Shown here: positions 16,721 to 26,306 of the stretch, in pieces
Layout: the number at the start of each line of letters is the position of its first letter
Numbering within the stretch: the stretch's first letter is position 1
DNA from: JAMLHN01 sp035708745
GTDB taxonomy: Bacteria > Chloroflexota > Chloroflexia > Thermomicrobiales > UBA6265
Length of the DNA stretch: 64,000 bases
Assembly: GCA_035708745.1 (NCBI GenBank)
Contig: DASTFJ010000250.1
Coordinates: forward strand, 81,187-145,186
Direction of reading: 5' to 3'
Notes under the pieces: model-generated
The model's input: only the letters and a program-made list of their open reading frames with translations
Told to the model about the DNA's origin: nothing
Database searches by the model: none
Position numbers and translations under genes: made by a program

Positions 16721-18157
16721 CTAGATCCCCGTTTCGGCCACGATCCTGCCGGAATTGACCGCTGCCAGGAGGGACGCATGGTCGGCTTCGGTCTGATCCG
16801 CGTACTTCAGAGCAAAGCGCGCTATTGCCTCGTCGAACTGTTCGTTCTTTCCGAGATATGCGCTGATTTGCAGCGGGTCGCCTGATCTGGCATGGGCTCT
16901 CGCCAGGATTTCGCTGCAAACGCCGACATAGGAAGAGAAAATCGACGCCTTCATCGAGGTCAGATCGGCGGACGCCTTCATGTTGAAAAGCTGCCGGAAG
17001 TAAAGATCTCGTCCCGTCGTATGGTGTACCCAGCCGAGAAAAGGATCGGAAACCGACTGGATGAGCCGCTGCCCCTGGACTACCCGCTCGCCTTCGTTGC
17101 GGTATGCCTTCGAGGGAACATACTGGGCCAATACGGAGCTGACCGCCTCCTTGAGTTGCAGCACCAGTGGATCGCTATTGTCTTTGCCGGCGAGAACGAC
17201 GATGTAACAGCGCATCCCGACACTGCCGACACCACCCACGCGGATTGCCGAATCGACGTAGTGGTAATGATCGAGGAGCGCCCGGCGGTCATCCGAGAGG
17301 GTCTCCATGTATTTTTGAAAGACCGGTTGGACCACAGCCTCGACTTCCGCTTCTGGGAGCCGTTCGATGAGCGGCGGGCGCTCGATGATGCGGAGGTCAC
17401 CATGCGCAGCATCGGTGAACTTCGCGGCAGCGAATTGGCTGTCCTTGTTTTTTGCCTTTTCCATCTTTGCTAGCACATCTTTTCGGCGACGCGACCCGGG
17501 GATGAAATCCAGCAATGACTCGGCTGTCATGTGCGAATACCAGATCTCCAGCGTGGTCATTTCCGAAAACTCGGCCAACCGCTGGCGGTATCGCCGCACA
17601 CCGGCCCGCGCGACGTCCAGGCAGGTAGAGTCGGACAGGCCAATGCTGCGACCCGCAAGCGCCGCGCTCGCAGCGAGCCGTTTGACATCCCATTCGAATG
17701 GTCCAGGCATGGTTTCGTCGAAATCATTCATGTCGAACATGAGGACACGCTCGGGCGAGCCGAAGAACCCGAAGTTCGAGACATGGGCGTCACCGGAGAG
17801 CTGAACGGCGAGATCTGAGCTGGGTGTATGACTGAGATCCCACGCCATAACCGCTGCTGATCCCCGGAAGAAAGCAAAAGGCGATGCAAGCATCCGGCCA
17901 TAACGAATCGGAAGCAGATGTTGCAGGCGATTCTCGCCTTGCTGCACCAGTATCTCCACTGGATCTGGCCGGTAACTGCTCTTTTCGTACGTCTCGTGGA
18001 CCATGCGCGGGGTGGCAACGCGCTCGGCGCGCCCTTTCGCTCTGCGCTGTTCGGGAGTGAACAACTCGGCTCGTCCAGAAACGGATCGATATTCGGCCAC
18101 ATGGCCGTTCTTCGCGTTACGCACAGTTGGCTCAGCTGCAGGCGGACGGTGTCCCAT
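16721..18157 (-). CDS. DUF2252 family protein
   Basis: This 478-aa protein shows the DUF2252 landmarks: FAFFRGSAAVMAWDL, QLSGDAHVSNFGFF, FDMNDFDETMPGPFEWDVKR, and the late segment VSDPFLGWVHHTTGRDLYFR. The HxxN and D-x-N-D-F-D patterns resemble the catalytic core of aminoglycoside-phosphotransferase-like kinases, and the family is suspected to be kinase-like; activity is unproven. The start at 18157 follows AAGGA; an ATG at 18193 without a ribosome site would add 12 residues. It is followed leftwards by SulP after about 155 bp. Confidence 0.88.
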   Translation of the reverse strand: MGHRPPAAEPTVRNAKNGHVAEYRSVSGRAELFTPEQRRAKGRAERVATPRMVHETYEKSSYRPDPVEILVQQGENRLQHLLPIRYGRMLASPFAFFRGSAAVMAWDLSHTPSSDLAVQLSGDAHVSNFGFFGSPERVLMFDMNDFDETMPGPFEWDVKRLAASAALAGRSIGLSDSTCLDVARAGVRRYRQRLAEFSEMTTLEIWYSHMTAESLLDFIPGSRRRKDVLAKMEKAKNKDSQFAAAKFTDAAHGDLRIIERPPLIERLPEAEVEAVVQPVFQKYMETLSDDRRALLDHYHYVDSAIRVGGVGSVGMRCYIVVLAGKDNSDPLVLQLKEAVSSVLAQYVPSKAYRNEGERVVQGQRLIQSVSDPFLGWVHHTTGRDLYFRQLFNMKASADLTSMKASIFSSYVGVCSEILARAHARSGDPLQISAYLGKNEQFDEAIARFALKYADQTEADHASLLAAVNSGRIVAETGI

Positions 18158-18234
18158 CGTCAGATGTTCCTTGTAACTACTGGGACGCGCCATCCGTCGA
18201 CTGGCGGCGCGTCCCGTAACAGAGTCTTTTCGGA

Positions 18235-18981
18235 CTAGGAGGCCGCTAACGCCTCACTGACTGGCAAAACCGTCAAAGGATGGTCAGATGAGCCGGGACT
18301 CCCAATGACGACGAACGTATACGATTGGCCTGCGTCGATCGCAACGCCGCTGCTTTCGACCGCCACGGTGTCCGTTCCGGTTGCTTTGGCAGTGATGTCG
18401 TACGTGCCGGCGACAGTTTCGCCAGTATCCGTGGCGCTTCCAAAACGAATGTCGGTCGCTACCGGGCTGAGATCGCCGACGACAGTGGAATCACTGGCGC
18501 GCGTCAGGTAGAAATCGAGGGACGGTGACTGAGCGGCGGCATTGACAGCCCGAACACGGGCCCCCCCGTCTTCCGCTGCGGTCAGATTCATCTCGGTCGG
18601 AATAATCAACAGATCTGACACGATCACCAGATAATCCTTGCCAGCTTCGGTTGGGACCACCACCTGGTAGAGGTATTGGTCGAACCCGTTATTCTGGTTC
18701 TTCTTGATAACCACGCCGGTGAGCGGCGAAGTGCCCTGATAGGCCTCCGAAACAACGCCATACTCGAGCCCTTCGGCCACGCGCTGTTCCTTTTCGTCGC
18801 TGTTGATATAGACATCGATCTTGTCAACAGCCGTCATTGCATTGAGGAAGCGAATGTTCACCGGAAATTGGTTCTCCGGCGTCGAGTCTTGGGCTCGTGT
18901 TACGGGCATCGCGGCAAGAAAACCGACGCTGAGCGCAACCACGGCGAGAACAGCGAGCATCCTCGAACGGAACGTTTTCAT
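18235..18981 (-). CDS. Secreted DUF4397 domain protein (second copy)
   Basis: The 248-aa protein has a signal peptide (LAVLAVVALSVGFLAAMP) and a mature start at AQDSTPEN. The DUF4397 fold follows: FPVNIRFLNAMTAVDKIDVY, INSDEKEQRV, then DYLVIVSDLLIIPTEMNL and SYTFVVIGSPGSSDHPLTVL. It is a clear paralogue of the 12890 gene, sharing the whole domain order and the closing 'PLT(I/V)L.VS' strand. AGGAGG precedes the ATG at 18981 by nine bases; a GTG lies one codon upstream. Function unknown, probably extracytoplasmic. Confidence 0.87.
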   Translation of the reverse strand: MKTFRSRMLAVLAVVALSVGFLAAMPVTRAQDSTPENQFPVNIRFLNAMTAVDKIDVYINSDEKEQRVAEGLEYGVVSEAYQGTSPLTGVVIKKNQNNGFDQYLYQVVVPTEAGKDYLVIVSDLLIIPTEMNLTAAEDGGARVRAVNAAAQSPSLDFYLTRASDSTVVGDLSPVATDIRFGSATDTGETVAGTYDITAKATGTDTVAVESSGVAIDAGQSYTFVVIGSPGSSDHPLTVLPVSEALAAS

Positions 18982-19166
18982 CACTGTTTTCCTCCTGGAT
19001 TCACAATTCGAATTGATCCGAAGAGCCGGTTGAAGGCGAAACGGGAGCGTTGGTTACCCTGTTTCGTGAACTCATGGTCTGCACATTCATGGGCCTCCGA
19101 TCTGCGAGATTGACCCGCCGAGGTCACTCGGGATACGCGCTGAGCGAAGCGGTTGCGGCCGAGGTT

Positions 19167-19664
19167 TCATGCGTCTTCGCCAAACGCATCTCGAAGCGCC
19201 GCTTCCTGCTCAGCTGAGAGGTTGCTGGCGATCAACTCAGGCGAGAGGTCGGCATCCCGCAATGACTGGATGACGCGATCGCGAGCGGTCACGTCTCCCA
19301 GAAGAAAGAGCGCTGAGGTTCCGGGAGTCACCTGGCTTTGCACGCTCTTGATGAAGTTGTCGTCGATGCCGTAGTCCTCGAAACTGGCAGTCAGCGCGCC
19401 CGCTGCGGCGCCAATGGCAAGCCCGAGAAATGGAATGAAAAAGAGAAGTCCAAAGAGCATTCCCCAGAACGCTCCACTCAGGGCGCCCGTGCTCTTCAGG
19501 TGAACGAGCTGTTCCGTTTTCGGCTTCTTCTTGCCGACGTCCCAGCGGACGATGGCGCCGTCCTGAATGGAAACGATTTGCTGTGCTTGCAGACTCTTCA
19601 GGACGGCCAGCGCCCGGTCGGCACCCTCTACGGTTGAAAACTTCCAGGCGGTTAAGGTAGCCAT
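19167..19664 (-). CDS. DUF1269 family protein
   Basis: This 165-aa protein begins ATLTAWKFSTVEGADRAL and VLKSLQAQ. A short charged segment (GKKKPKTEQLVHL) leads into a glycine-rich hydrophobic hairpin (GMLFGLLFFIPFLGLAIGAA), and a conserved second half follows (VQSQVTPGTSALFLLGDVTA). It is a typical DUF1269 protein. The start at 19664 puts the domain at residue 1; the frame continues to 19706 without support. It is the first of three adjacent minus-strand genes of the same general kind (DUF1269, DUF6325, LURP-one). Confidence 0.85.
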   Translation of the reverse strand: MATLTAWKFSTVEGADRALAVLKSLQAQQIVSIQDGAIVRWDVGKKKPKTEQLVHLKSTGALSGAFWGMLFGLLFFIPFLGLAIGAAAGALTASFEDYGIDDNFIKSVQSQVTPGTSALFLLGDVTARDRVIQSLRDADLSPELIASNLSAEQEAALRDAFGEDA

Positions 19665-19776
19665 GAGTTCAATCCTTTCGATGACGTGAGCGAATCGGTG
19701 ACCCACTGTTTCGGGCTATGCCCGCCGCGGCAATGTCATTCCTTTCAGCGTTCCTCTGCCTCCTCCGGATCACGAG

Positions 19777-20286
19777 CTATTGCAGTAACGGGCTGGTACG
19801 CCGGACCATCTGCGCGAGCATTGCTGGGGAAATCCAACAATGCGCTAGCACATGGCCCCTGGCCTCGAATGCAGCCATAAACAAATCCGCGGTCCAGAGG
19901 TGCTCGACCAGCAGGACAAGGGCACGCGAGTTGGTCGGGATCAGGTCGGCGATTTCAAGAAGTTGTTCTTCGGTAACACAGAGCTCTGGAACTGGTCGAA
20001 TCCCTGAATTGCTCACAGGCAAGGTGTCCGCGTTCCAGCTGGACGGGACGTTCGATCCAAGCAGGGAACGAGCCAGCACGCCACTCCAGACCAGCTCGCC
20101 TCGAGGAGCGTCGAGAGTATCGATGGCTACCAGCCGTCCTTCGTCTCCCTTAACGGTCACCAGACTATCGAGCATCCGCACGACACCACGCCGGCGAAGG
20201 TCGTCGAGCTGCGCATGAACCAGTGGCGGCAGCACGGCACTTTCGAAATCGATGACGATAAGTTGCAATGGTCCGACCGTGTCCAT
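19777..20286 (-). CDS. DUF6325-like protein
   Basis: This 169-aa protein begins GPLQLIVIDFESAVLPPLVH, matching the opening of the DUF6325 proteins at 25836 and 63506 (GPVEMLVVKFPGNQFSGEI), and has the same order of elements: AQLDDLRRRGVVRMLDSLVT, then SRALVLLVEHLWTADLFMAA. It carries an extra 25-30 residues in the middle. The family is uncharacterised; members seem to be small soluble alpha/beta proteins. Start at 20286 by comparison with the paralogues. Confidence 0.75.
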   Translation of the reverse strand: MDTVGPLQLIVIDFESAVLPPLVHAQLDDLRRRGVVRMLDSLVTVKGDEGRLVAIDTLDAPRGELVWSGVLARSLLGSNVPSSWNADTLPVSNSGIRPVPELCVTEEQLLEIADLIPTNSRALVLLVEHLWTADLFMAAFEARGHVLAHCWISPAMLAQMVRRTSPLLQ

Positions 20287-20327
20287 GAATGCCCTCGACG
20301 CCGTAGCCTGCCCGCAGCGCGGCCGGA

Positions 20328-20915
20328 TCAAGCTGTTCCCAGGATCATCTGATCGAGAACCACAAGGCTCGTCAGCAGAAATCCATCTTGCTGGCCCGAC
20401 AGAATTTCCACGCCATAGGAACCACGGGCCCGGAACCACTTCTGTGAAACTTCTGCGACTCGCCCATGCGAATCGAAAATTGAGAACTCATGCTTTATGA
20501 CATTGCCGTCCACGCTCAGCTGTTTCCCGCTCGATAATTCGATGGCGAATCGATCGCGTAACGGGCTGACTGGCTGCCGGACCACCCAGCCGATCTCCAT
20601 CCCGATCGCATCGGTGATGACGATCCGGCTTTGTTTTCGAGCCGCATGGGCATAGGCCTCATAAAGGACATGTCCATGCAAGTCTTCGAGCTGGACCGTG
20701 TCGTCGTTTGAGATTGCCCGGCCGTTGATGCGAAATGCGTGTTCTCCGGCATCATTCAAAACTAGAAAATCGACGCCCTGCGCCGCCAGACCCGTAGACA
20801 TGCGGTAGCGCGTGTTCCGGCTTCGTGGGGTCTCGGGCGATCGCTGAACAGCTCCCTCGTAATCGCTGCCCTCACTCCGTTCATCGTCAGGTTCGCGATC
20901 GCCACGGGGCGTCAT
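20328..20915 (-). CDS. LURP-one-related (tubby/scramblase-like fold) protein
   Basis: This 195-aa protein has a polar, probably disordered N-terminus of about 35 residues. A LURP-one type beta-barrel follows: RYRMSTGLAAQGVDFLVLND, GEHAFRINGRAIS, DLHGHVLYEAYA, HEFSIFDSHGRVAEVSQKWF, RARGSYGVEI. The order of strands and the 'F.v.G........l.d..G..l' spacing are those of LURP-one/YxjI proteins, whose bacterial roles are unknown, with lipid or membrane association suspected from the fold. It precedes the DUF6325 gene by 41 bp and is probably co-transcribed with it. Confidence 0.8.
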   Translation of the reverse strand: MTPRGDREPDDERSEGSDYEGAVQRSPETPRSRNTRYRMSTGLAAQGVDFLVLNDAGEHAFRINGRAISNDDTVQLEDLHGHVLYEAYAHAARKQSRIVITDAIGMEIGWVVRQPVSPLRDRFAIELSSGKQLSVDGNVIKHEFSIFDSHGRVAEVSQKWFRARGSYGVEILSGQQDGFLLTSLVVLDQMILGTA

Positions 20916-21046
20916 TGCGCCACTACCTCCGGCCTTTGCGCAGAATCCGCTGAAATCACGCTAATAGGCGGCAATGGCCTGTGACCATCACTGAAAAGGG
21001 GTAATTGGTGCGATCGAGCTGATGCGATGGAAATTCTTGGGAGGGG

Positions 21047-23746
21047 TTAGAGCAATCCCAGCTGCTGTGCTCTGCGGATAGCCTGGGTTCGGCTGGAAAC
21101 TTCTAACTTATCGAAGATGCGGCGCAAGTGCGTCTTAACGGTTTCTTCGGAGACGAACAGGGCGTCCCCGATCCCTTTGTTCGAGAGACCTTCGGCAACC
21201 AGGCGTAGAACGTCCCGTTCCCGCGCACTGATGATCGCGGGCACCTCTGGTACCTGGGGGAGCGGCTGAGGCACGCTCTCGCCGCTCAGTTCCAGCAGTT
21301 TCATCGCATAATCGCGCTGCGGGCCATGTTCACGAGCTGCCATTCTCAGCAGGGGAATGACGTTGGGTCCTTCATCTAAATAGCTCCGGAGGTACCCCTC
21401 ATTTGCTCCTAGCTCTAGTGCAGCGTCGATGGCAGAGCGAGCGGTGGCTTCGTCGCCTCGCTGGTTTTCGACGACGGCTCGAAGGAGGAGTATGGGCAGC
21501 AGGTGGTGCTTCCAGTCACTTCGAACTGCGAGATCCTGAAGACGCCCGAGGAGTTCTGCCACCTCATGGCCACGCGACTCGTGGATGCGAACGCGGATGG
21601 CAGTGAGCGTTGTATCGAGGTCTTCGTATCGCGTCGATGTCAGCGCGGTCGGGCCGATTTGCAGAAGCCACCCCTGGGCCAGGGTGAGCTGGCCAACTGC
21701 GAGCCATATCCGGCATCTCCTCTCCTCGAAACCGGCAATGTATCCGAAGAGTCCGCAGTCGGCACAGATCGCGATCGCGCGTTCGATTTCATCCAACGCC
21801 AGATTCCACTGCTGGTCGATTGAGGCCAGCGTGCTCAGGATGGCATGGGAAATCGGGAGGTAGATCGGGGTGTCGAGCTTGGTGGCAAGATCGATAGCCT
21901 TCGCCGCACCTTCACGGGCTTCCTCGAGACGGTTCCACTCCAGCATTATGGTGGCGAGCCGGAGGTGCGCGTTCAGTACGGGAAGATCATTCCACTCGTC
22001 GCCTATGGCGATGGTGCGCGAATAGAGCGCTGCGGCCTCCGACAGCTTTCCCATCGCAAAAAGCAGATCGGCGCTGACGTTATGCTCGAGCACATGAAAC
22101 GCGCGCATGCCGAGCCTGCTATTGATAACGCGTGCCTCTTCGAGTGAAGCTTCCGCACCGAAGAGATCGCCTTCTGTTTCCTGCAACAGGGCGAGCATAA
22201 TTTGCGTGCGCGAACGGTCCGCGGACTGATCCGGCCCGAGCGACTCGAGCAGCGCCTTGGCGCGAACCTGGCCACCCCGCGCATCCCAATTGAAGAGGCT
22301 CCGGAGCACTTCAAGCTGATCCGACGTTTGCTCTAGCCGCGGATCGTTCAAGGCGATCACAGCACTTCGCCCAAGCTCCGTCGGACGAACGGCAGCTTGC
22401 CAATGCCCGCTTCGCAGTTCCGCCCATGCCAGCCAGTAGGCGAGCGTCGGCTCCAGGAGAAACGGTTCATCGGGAAGGTCATGGAGCCAGGAACGCAAGC
22501 TGCTCATGCGACCCTGATCGTAGAACTCTTGGCAAATTCTTATGAGGTACCGCGCAGCGTGTTCCCAGTCGCGAGCTTTGATTGCATGATTCGCCGCTTC
22601 CTGGACGTATCCGTGCTCACCGTACCAGGCCGCTGCACGCGAATGCAGTTCGAGAAGCGACGACTCGTCGACAGATTCGTGGAGACGCTTCCGAAGCACC
22701 TCAGCGAAGAGATGGTGATAGCGATACCAGTTGCCCAAGCCACCCAATCTGGAAACAAAGAGATTGTCCCGAGCGAGATTTCTCAGGAGCACCCCGAAAT
22801 CACCACCGCCAGTGATTGCGCTGGCGAGCTCCGGATTGAATTCTTTGAGGATGGACGTTTGGAGCAGAAACGATCGCTGCTCCTGCGATCGGTTCTCCAG
22901 AATTTCATCCCAGAGGTAGTCACCGAACATGTCGACGTTCTGAGGAAGCTCTCCGAGGAGTGCACTGATTTGGTCCTGCGAGTGGCCGCGCGCAATTTCC
23001 GAAAACAATCGCAAAGCTACCGGCCAGCCATCTGCCCAGCGAGCTATTTCTTCGAGCTCAGTTGCCGTCAAATCGAGTCCTTGTTGCTCCACGAGGAATT
23101 GCGACACCTCGGCATCATTGAAGCTCAGATCCGCGGGCCCCAACTCTCGCAGCTCGCCCCGCGCGATCATTTTCATCGTAGGAAGTTCAGGCTCTAGCCT
23201 CGAGGCAATAACGACAGCCATGTTGCTCGGCATCCCCTGGATGAATTGCAGGAGCGCACTTTGTACTTCGGACGAAGTAATGACGTAATAGTCATCGAAG
23301 ATGAGGACATACGGCCGGGTCGATTCGGCCACCTCGTTGAGGATCGTACGAATGAGCGTCTGCATCGGAGGACGGGACGGCGCCTCCAGCATGGACGCCG
23401 TTTCCAGGCAAATACACGGGTCGATTGACTGGATTGCCGCAACCACGTATCCGATGAAAACGAAAAAGTCGTTGTCCGCCGAGTCGAGCGTAACCCAACC
23501 ACTCGCCCGCTCTGTACGGCTCTGCCACTGACTGAGCAAGCTGGATTTCCCGTAACCGGGCGGAGTCACGACCAGGGTCAGCTTCCGATCGACGCCTTGC
23601 TCGATTTCGGCTAACAGGCGTGGACGGATGACCTCATTGGCCGCGGCTCTTGGGGCGCGTAGCTTGGTCAGGAGCAATTGCTTGCTCCATTGCGGCTGTC
23701 TGCTTCCGCCGGGGGTGGGTTGGCTCTCCGAAGAGTCGACCATCAT
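21047..23746 (-). CDS. LuxR/MalT-type ATP-dependent transcriptional regulator
   Basis: This 899-aa STAND regulator has a P-loop NTPase (Walker A PPGYGKSSLLSQW near residue 60, Walker B YVLIFDDYYVI near 150) and a winged-helix and helical middle. A long TPR-like sensor region follows (about residues 370-800, repeating LLELHSRAAAWYGEHGYVQE-type helices), and a LuxR helix-turn-helix closes the protein (ISARERDVLRLVAEGLSNKG, then VSEETVKTHLRRIFDKLEV). MalT-type proteins bind an inducer and ATP, oligomerise and activate promoters. The solute-binding protein gene at 23932 is divergent and shares a 185-bp control region, so it is a likely target (inference). Confidence 0.93.
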   Translation of the reverse strand: MMVDSSESQPTPGGSRQPQWSKQLLLTKLRAPRAAANEVIRPRLLAEIEQGVDRKLTLVVTPPGYGKSSLLSQWQSRTERASGWVTLDSADNDFFVFIGYVVAAIQSIDPCICLETASMLEAPSRPPMQTLIRTILNEVAESTRPYVLIFDDYYVITSSEVQSALLQFIQGMPSNMAVVIASRLEPELPTMKMIARGELRELGPADLSFNDAEVSQFLVEQQGLDLTATELEEIARWADGWPVALRLFSEIARGHSQDQISALLGELPQNVDMFGDYLWDEILENRSQEQRSFLLQTSILKEFNPELASAITGGGDFGVLLRNLARDNLFVSRLGGLGNWYRYHHLFAEVLRKRLHESVDESSLLELHSRAAAWYGEHGYVQEAANHAIKARDWEHAARYLIRICQEFYDQGRMSSLRSWLHDLPDEPFLLEPTLAYWLAWAELRSGHWQAAVRPTELGRSAVIALNDPRLEQTSDQLEVLRSLFNWDARGGQVRAKALLESLGPDQSADRSRTQIMLALLQETEGDLFGAEASLEEARVINSRLGMRAFHVLEHNVSADLLFAMGKLSEAAALYSRTIAIGDEWNDLPVLNAHLRLATIMLEWNRLEEAREGAAKAIDLATKLDTPIYLPISHAILSTLASIDQQWNLALDEIERAIAICADCGLFGYIAGFEERRCRIWLAVGQLTLAQGWLLQIGPTALTSTRYEDLDTTLTAIRVRIHESRGHEVAELLGRLQDLAVRSDWKHHLLPILLLRAVVENQRGDEATARSAIDAALELGANEGYLRSYLDEGPNVIPLLRMAAREHGPQRDYAMKLLELSGESVPQPLPQVPEVPAIISARERDVLRLVAEGLSNKGIGDALFVSEETVKTHLRRIFDKLEVSSRTQAIRRAQQLGLL

Positions 23747-23931
23747 AGCCCGGACTTCGTGATCCTTTCGATGGCCTCAAAGCGGCGTGCGGCGGCGAAC
23801 TCGAAGCTCCTTTGTGCAGTTGCAAGGGGGGATTCCGATAAATACAATCTACCAGAGTCCTGCAACCCCCTTAGCTACGTCCCGGTGGATACCCAATTTA
23901 CAGCCTGGGCAGTTTGAAAGGCGAGCCGATA

Positions 23932-25590
23932 TTGTGCACTCGCTTCAGCAGAGCCGATCTATCTTTGTCCCTGAGCCGCCGGTCTCTATTGGCTCGCACG
24001 ACCGGAGCAGCATTTGCCTCCCCAATTGGCGGTCTGAGCATTCCAGCCCGCGCGAGCGCCGATCCGGCTGACGCTTCATCTACGTTGACGATTGCCTCGA
24101 ACTGGCCAGTAATCGATATGGATCCTCAAAGTATCTATGAAGGTGGGTCGGCGCAGGCGATGGCCGGTGTGTTCGAAGGTTTGATCAAACTGCGGCCGGG
24201 AACGCCTTCCGAGTTTGTGCCATCGCTTGCCGAGTCGTGGGAGTCCAATTCGGACAAGAGCGTCTGGACGTTCCAGCTTCGTCCTCATCTTCGGTTTCAC
24301 GACGGTACGCCGCTCGACGCCGCTGCCGTTCGTGCGTCATTCGACCGGCTCTTTACCCTGTCGCTCCCTCCCTCGTCGGTGCTGGGGCGGTTCCTGCAGT
24401 CTGCCGAGCAAATTCACGAGCGGGACGGACGAACGATTGTCTTCGATCTCGGACGCCCCCAGCCGATGTTCGAGTCGGCGATGGCCGCTCCCTTTGGCAC
24501 CGCAATCGTCAATGCGGCCCTTGCGAAGTCCCACGAGATCGATGGCGACTGGGGTCATGCGTGGGCGGCGACGGACAGCACTGGCTTGGGCACAGGACCG
24601 TACCAGGCAACCCGCTCCGAAGCCGGTGATTCTACCGAGCTGACCCGATTCGATGACTACTGGGGCGGCTGGGATGGTGCTCACTTTAACCATGTCGTGC
24701 TGCGAGCGGTGGGTGACCCGCAGACACGACGCGAGCTCATAGAGCGTGGTGACGCGGACATTATCTTCAATGTTCCGCTCATATCGATCGCAGACTTGGA
24801 GCAGAATCCCGATGTAGTGGTCATGCACCAGGCTGATCTTCGAGTCCAATACTTCGCGATGACGATCGCCGGCCCGCTCGTCGACGTGCTGGTTCGGAAG
24901 GCGCTCTGTTGGGCATTTCCATATGAAGAGGTGCTCTCTGGTGTGCTGTTGAACTACGCCAAGCCCGCGCGGGGTCCAGTCAATGAGAACTGCAGAGGGT
25001 TTTCATCCACTGCGTTCACCTACTTCACGGACCTGGATCGCGCCCGCCAGCTCCTGGACGAGGCCGGACTCCACGAACAGCTCACGCTTTCGGTGGCAAT
25101 TGCGAACGGAAATGCTGAGAACCAGGCCATTGCTGAACTCTTTCAGGCGAACCTCGAACAGATTGGGGTCGAACTCGAAATAGAGAACCTCGACATCGCC
25201 AGCTACGTCGGAATGGCGTTTGGGGATCTGCCGGCCGAGGAGCGCGTGTCGTTTTTCCCGGCCAGCTGGGGGCCAGATTACGACGACGCATACAATCATC
25301 TCTGGCCAGCGGTTTCTTGCGACGCGTGGAATTCAGGGAATGCGGGCCACTATTGCAACCTGCGCGTCGAAGAGCTTCTCGAGGAAGCGCGAAACGCGGC
25401 CGATGAAGCGTCTTACGATAAGGCGCTGGAAGAAATTCAGCGAATTCTGAGCGATGACGACCCCGCCGCAATCTATTTCGCGCAGCCGGAGTGGATCACT
25501 GTCCTCCGATCTGACATCGGCGGCTATGTCATGAATCCGATCGTGAGTTCGTTGTTCGACTACTACGCGCTGCACAGAGTGCCGTCCTGA
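23932..25590 (+). CDS. Family 5 extracellular solute-binding protein (peptide/nickel type), orphan
   Basis: This is an SBP_bac_5 protein of about 552 aa. The N-terminus carries SRRSLLARTTGAAFA, a Tat-like twin-Arg signal, with cleavage near ARASA. Family motifs include FEGLIKLRPGTPSEFVPSLA, ESWESNSDKSVWTFQLRPHL, RFHDGTPLDAAAVRASFDRL and the late SWGPDYDDAYN. Such proteins deliver peptides, opines or nickel to an ABC importer, but no permease or ATPase gene is adjacent. The start is uncertain: I chose a TTG at 23932 behind AAGGCGAG; a TTG at 23914 is also open. Divergent from the MalT-type regulator. Confidence 0.85.
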   Translation: MCTRFSRADLSLSLSRRSLLARTTGAAFASPIGGLSIPARASADPADASSTLTIASNWPVIDMDPQSIYEGGSAQAMAGVFEGLIKLRPGTPSEFVPSLAESWESNSDKSVWTFQLRPHLRFHDGTPLDAAAVRASFDRLFTLSLPPSSVLGRFLQSAEQIHERDGRTIVFDLGRPQPMFESAMAAPFGTAIVNAALAKSHEIDGDWGHAWAATDSTGLGTGPYQATRSEAGDSTELTRFDDYWGGWDGAHFNHVVLRAVGDPQTRRELIERGDADIIFNVPLISIADLEQNPDVVVMHQADLRVQYFAMTIAGPLVDVLVRKALCWAFPYEEVLSGVLLNYAKPARGPVNENCRGFSSTAFTYFTDLDRARQLLDEAGLHEQLTLSVAIANGNAENQAIAELFQANLEQIGVELEIENLDIASYVGMAFGDLPAEERVSFFPASWGPDYDDAYNHLWPAVSCDAWNSGNAGHYCNLRVEELLEEARNAADEASYDKALEEIQRILSDDDPAAIYFAQPEWITVLRSDIGGYVMNPIVSSLFDYYALHRVPS

Positions 25591-25687
25591 CTCTGCTTCG
25601 CCAAGCGCGCACATTCGGGCCGCTAGCAGGGAACCGTCTCACCACCGCATACATACCAATGACCCGCCGGGGAGGCTCGGATTGATG

Positions 25688-25715
25688 CCGGATTACCACT
25701 TTGTGGTGATACCGG
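25688..25715. repeat. Inverted repeat downstream of the solute-binding protein gene
   Basis: CCGG-A-TTACCAC, loop TTT, GTGGTGA-TA-CCGG forms an interrupted hairpin (one T-G pair), about 100 bp past the stop at 25590 and 120 bp before the next gene. It lacks a T-run. It could be a weak terminator or an operator. Nothing else is seen in 25591-25835. Confidence 0.35.
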
Positions 25716-25835
25716 TCCGTAGCGCTCGTGGCTAGTTTACATATCACAACGTGGCAGATCACACCGGCCCCACCGCACGAGGGTCGAGATCGGATTTCGG
25801 TCGCCACCCGATACTGTCGAAGAAAGGCGAGCACG

Positions 25836-26270
25836 ATGGCGTACGGTCCAGTCGAAATGCTTGTGGTGAAGTTTCCAGGGAACCAATTTTCTGGCGAGAT
25901 CGTGCCTGCCCTCGAGGAACTGATCGAATCGGGAATGGTCCGAGTGATCGATCTCCTTTTCGTACTGAAAGACAGCGACGGCGCAGTCTTGATGTACGAG
26001 ATGAATGGATGGGGAGATGAGGTCGCGGCGGTATTCGAGCCGATCGTACAGCCGGACGACGAGCTGTTCTCACGAGAGGACGCCGAGAGCATAGGCGTCT
26101 TGTTGGAGCCCAATTCCTCCGCCGCCATGTTGCTTTTCGAAAATGCCTGGGCAGCGCGGTTCACCACAGCAATGGCAGATGCAGCTGGCGAAGTCATTGT
26201 CAATGCGCGCATTCCGCGCGAAGTCGTCCAACAAATTGTCGCCGAATCGGCCTTCAGCGCCAACGGTTGA
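25836..26270 (+). CDS. DUF6325 family protein
   Basis: This 144-aa protein begins AYGPVEMLVVKFPGNQFSGE and contains GMVRVIDLLFVLKDSDGAVL, an acidic middle, and NSSAAMLLFENAWAARFTTA. The same blocks recur almost unchanged in the 63506 gene, and the next gene here (SHOCT) is likewise matched by the neighbour there. Start ATG at 25836 behind AAGAAAGGCGAG. The family is uncharacterised; the constant pairing with a SHOCT protein suggests that they work together (inference). Confidence 0.85.
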   Translation: MAYGPVEMLVVKFPGNQFSGEIVPALEELIESGMVRVIDLLFVLKDSDGAVLMYEMNGWGDEVAAVFEPIVQPDDELFSREDAESIGVLLEPNSSAAMLLFENAWAARFTTAMADAAGEVIVNARIPREVVQQIVAESAFSANG

Positions 26271-26306
26271 TCGACCGGTCGAACAAGCCGAGAGAGGACG
26301 AGAGAC

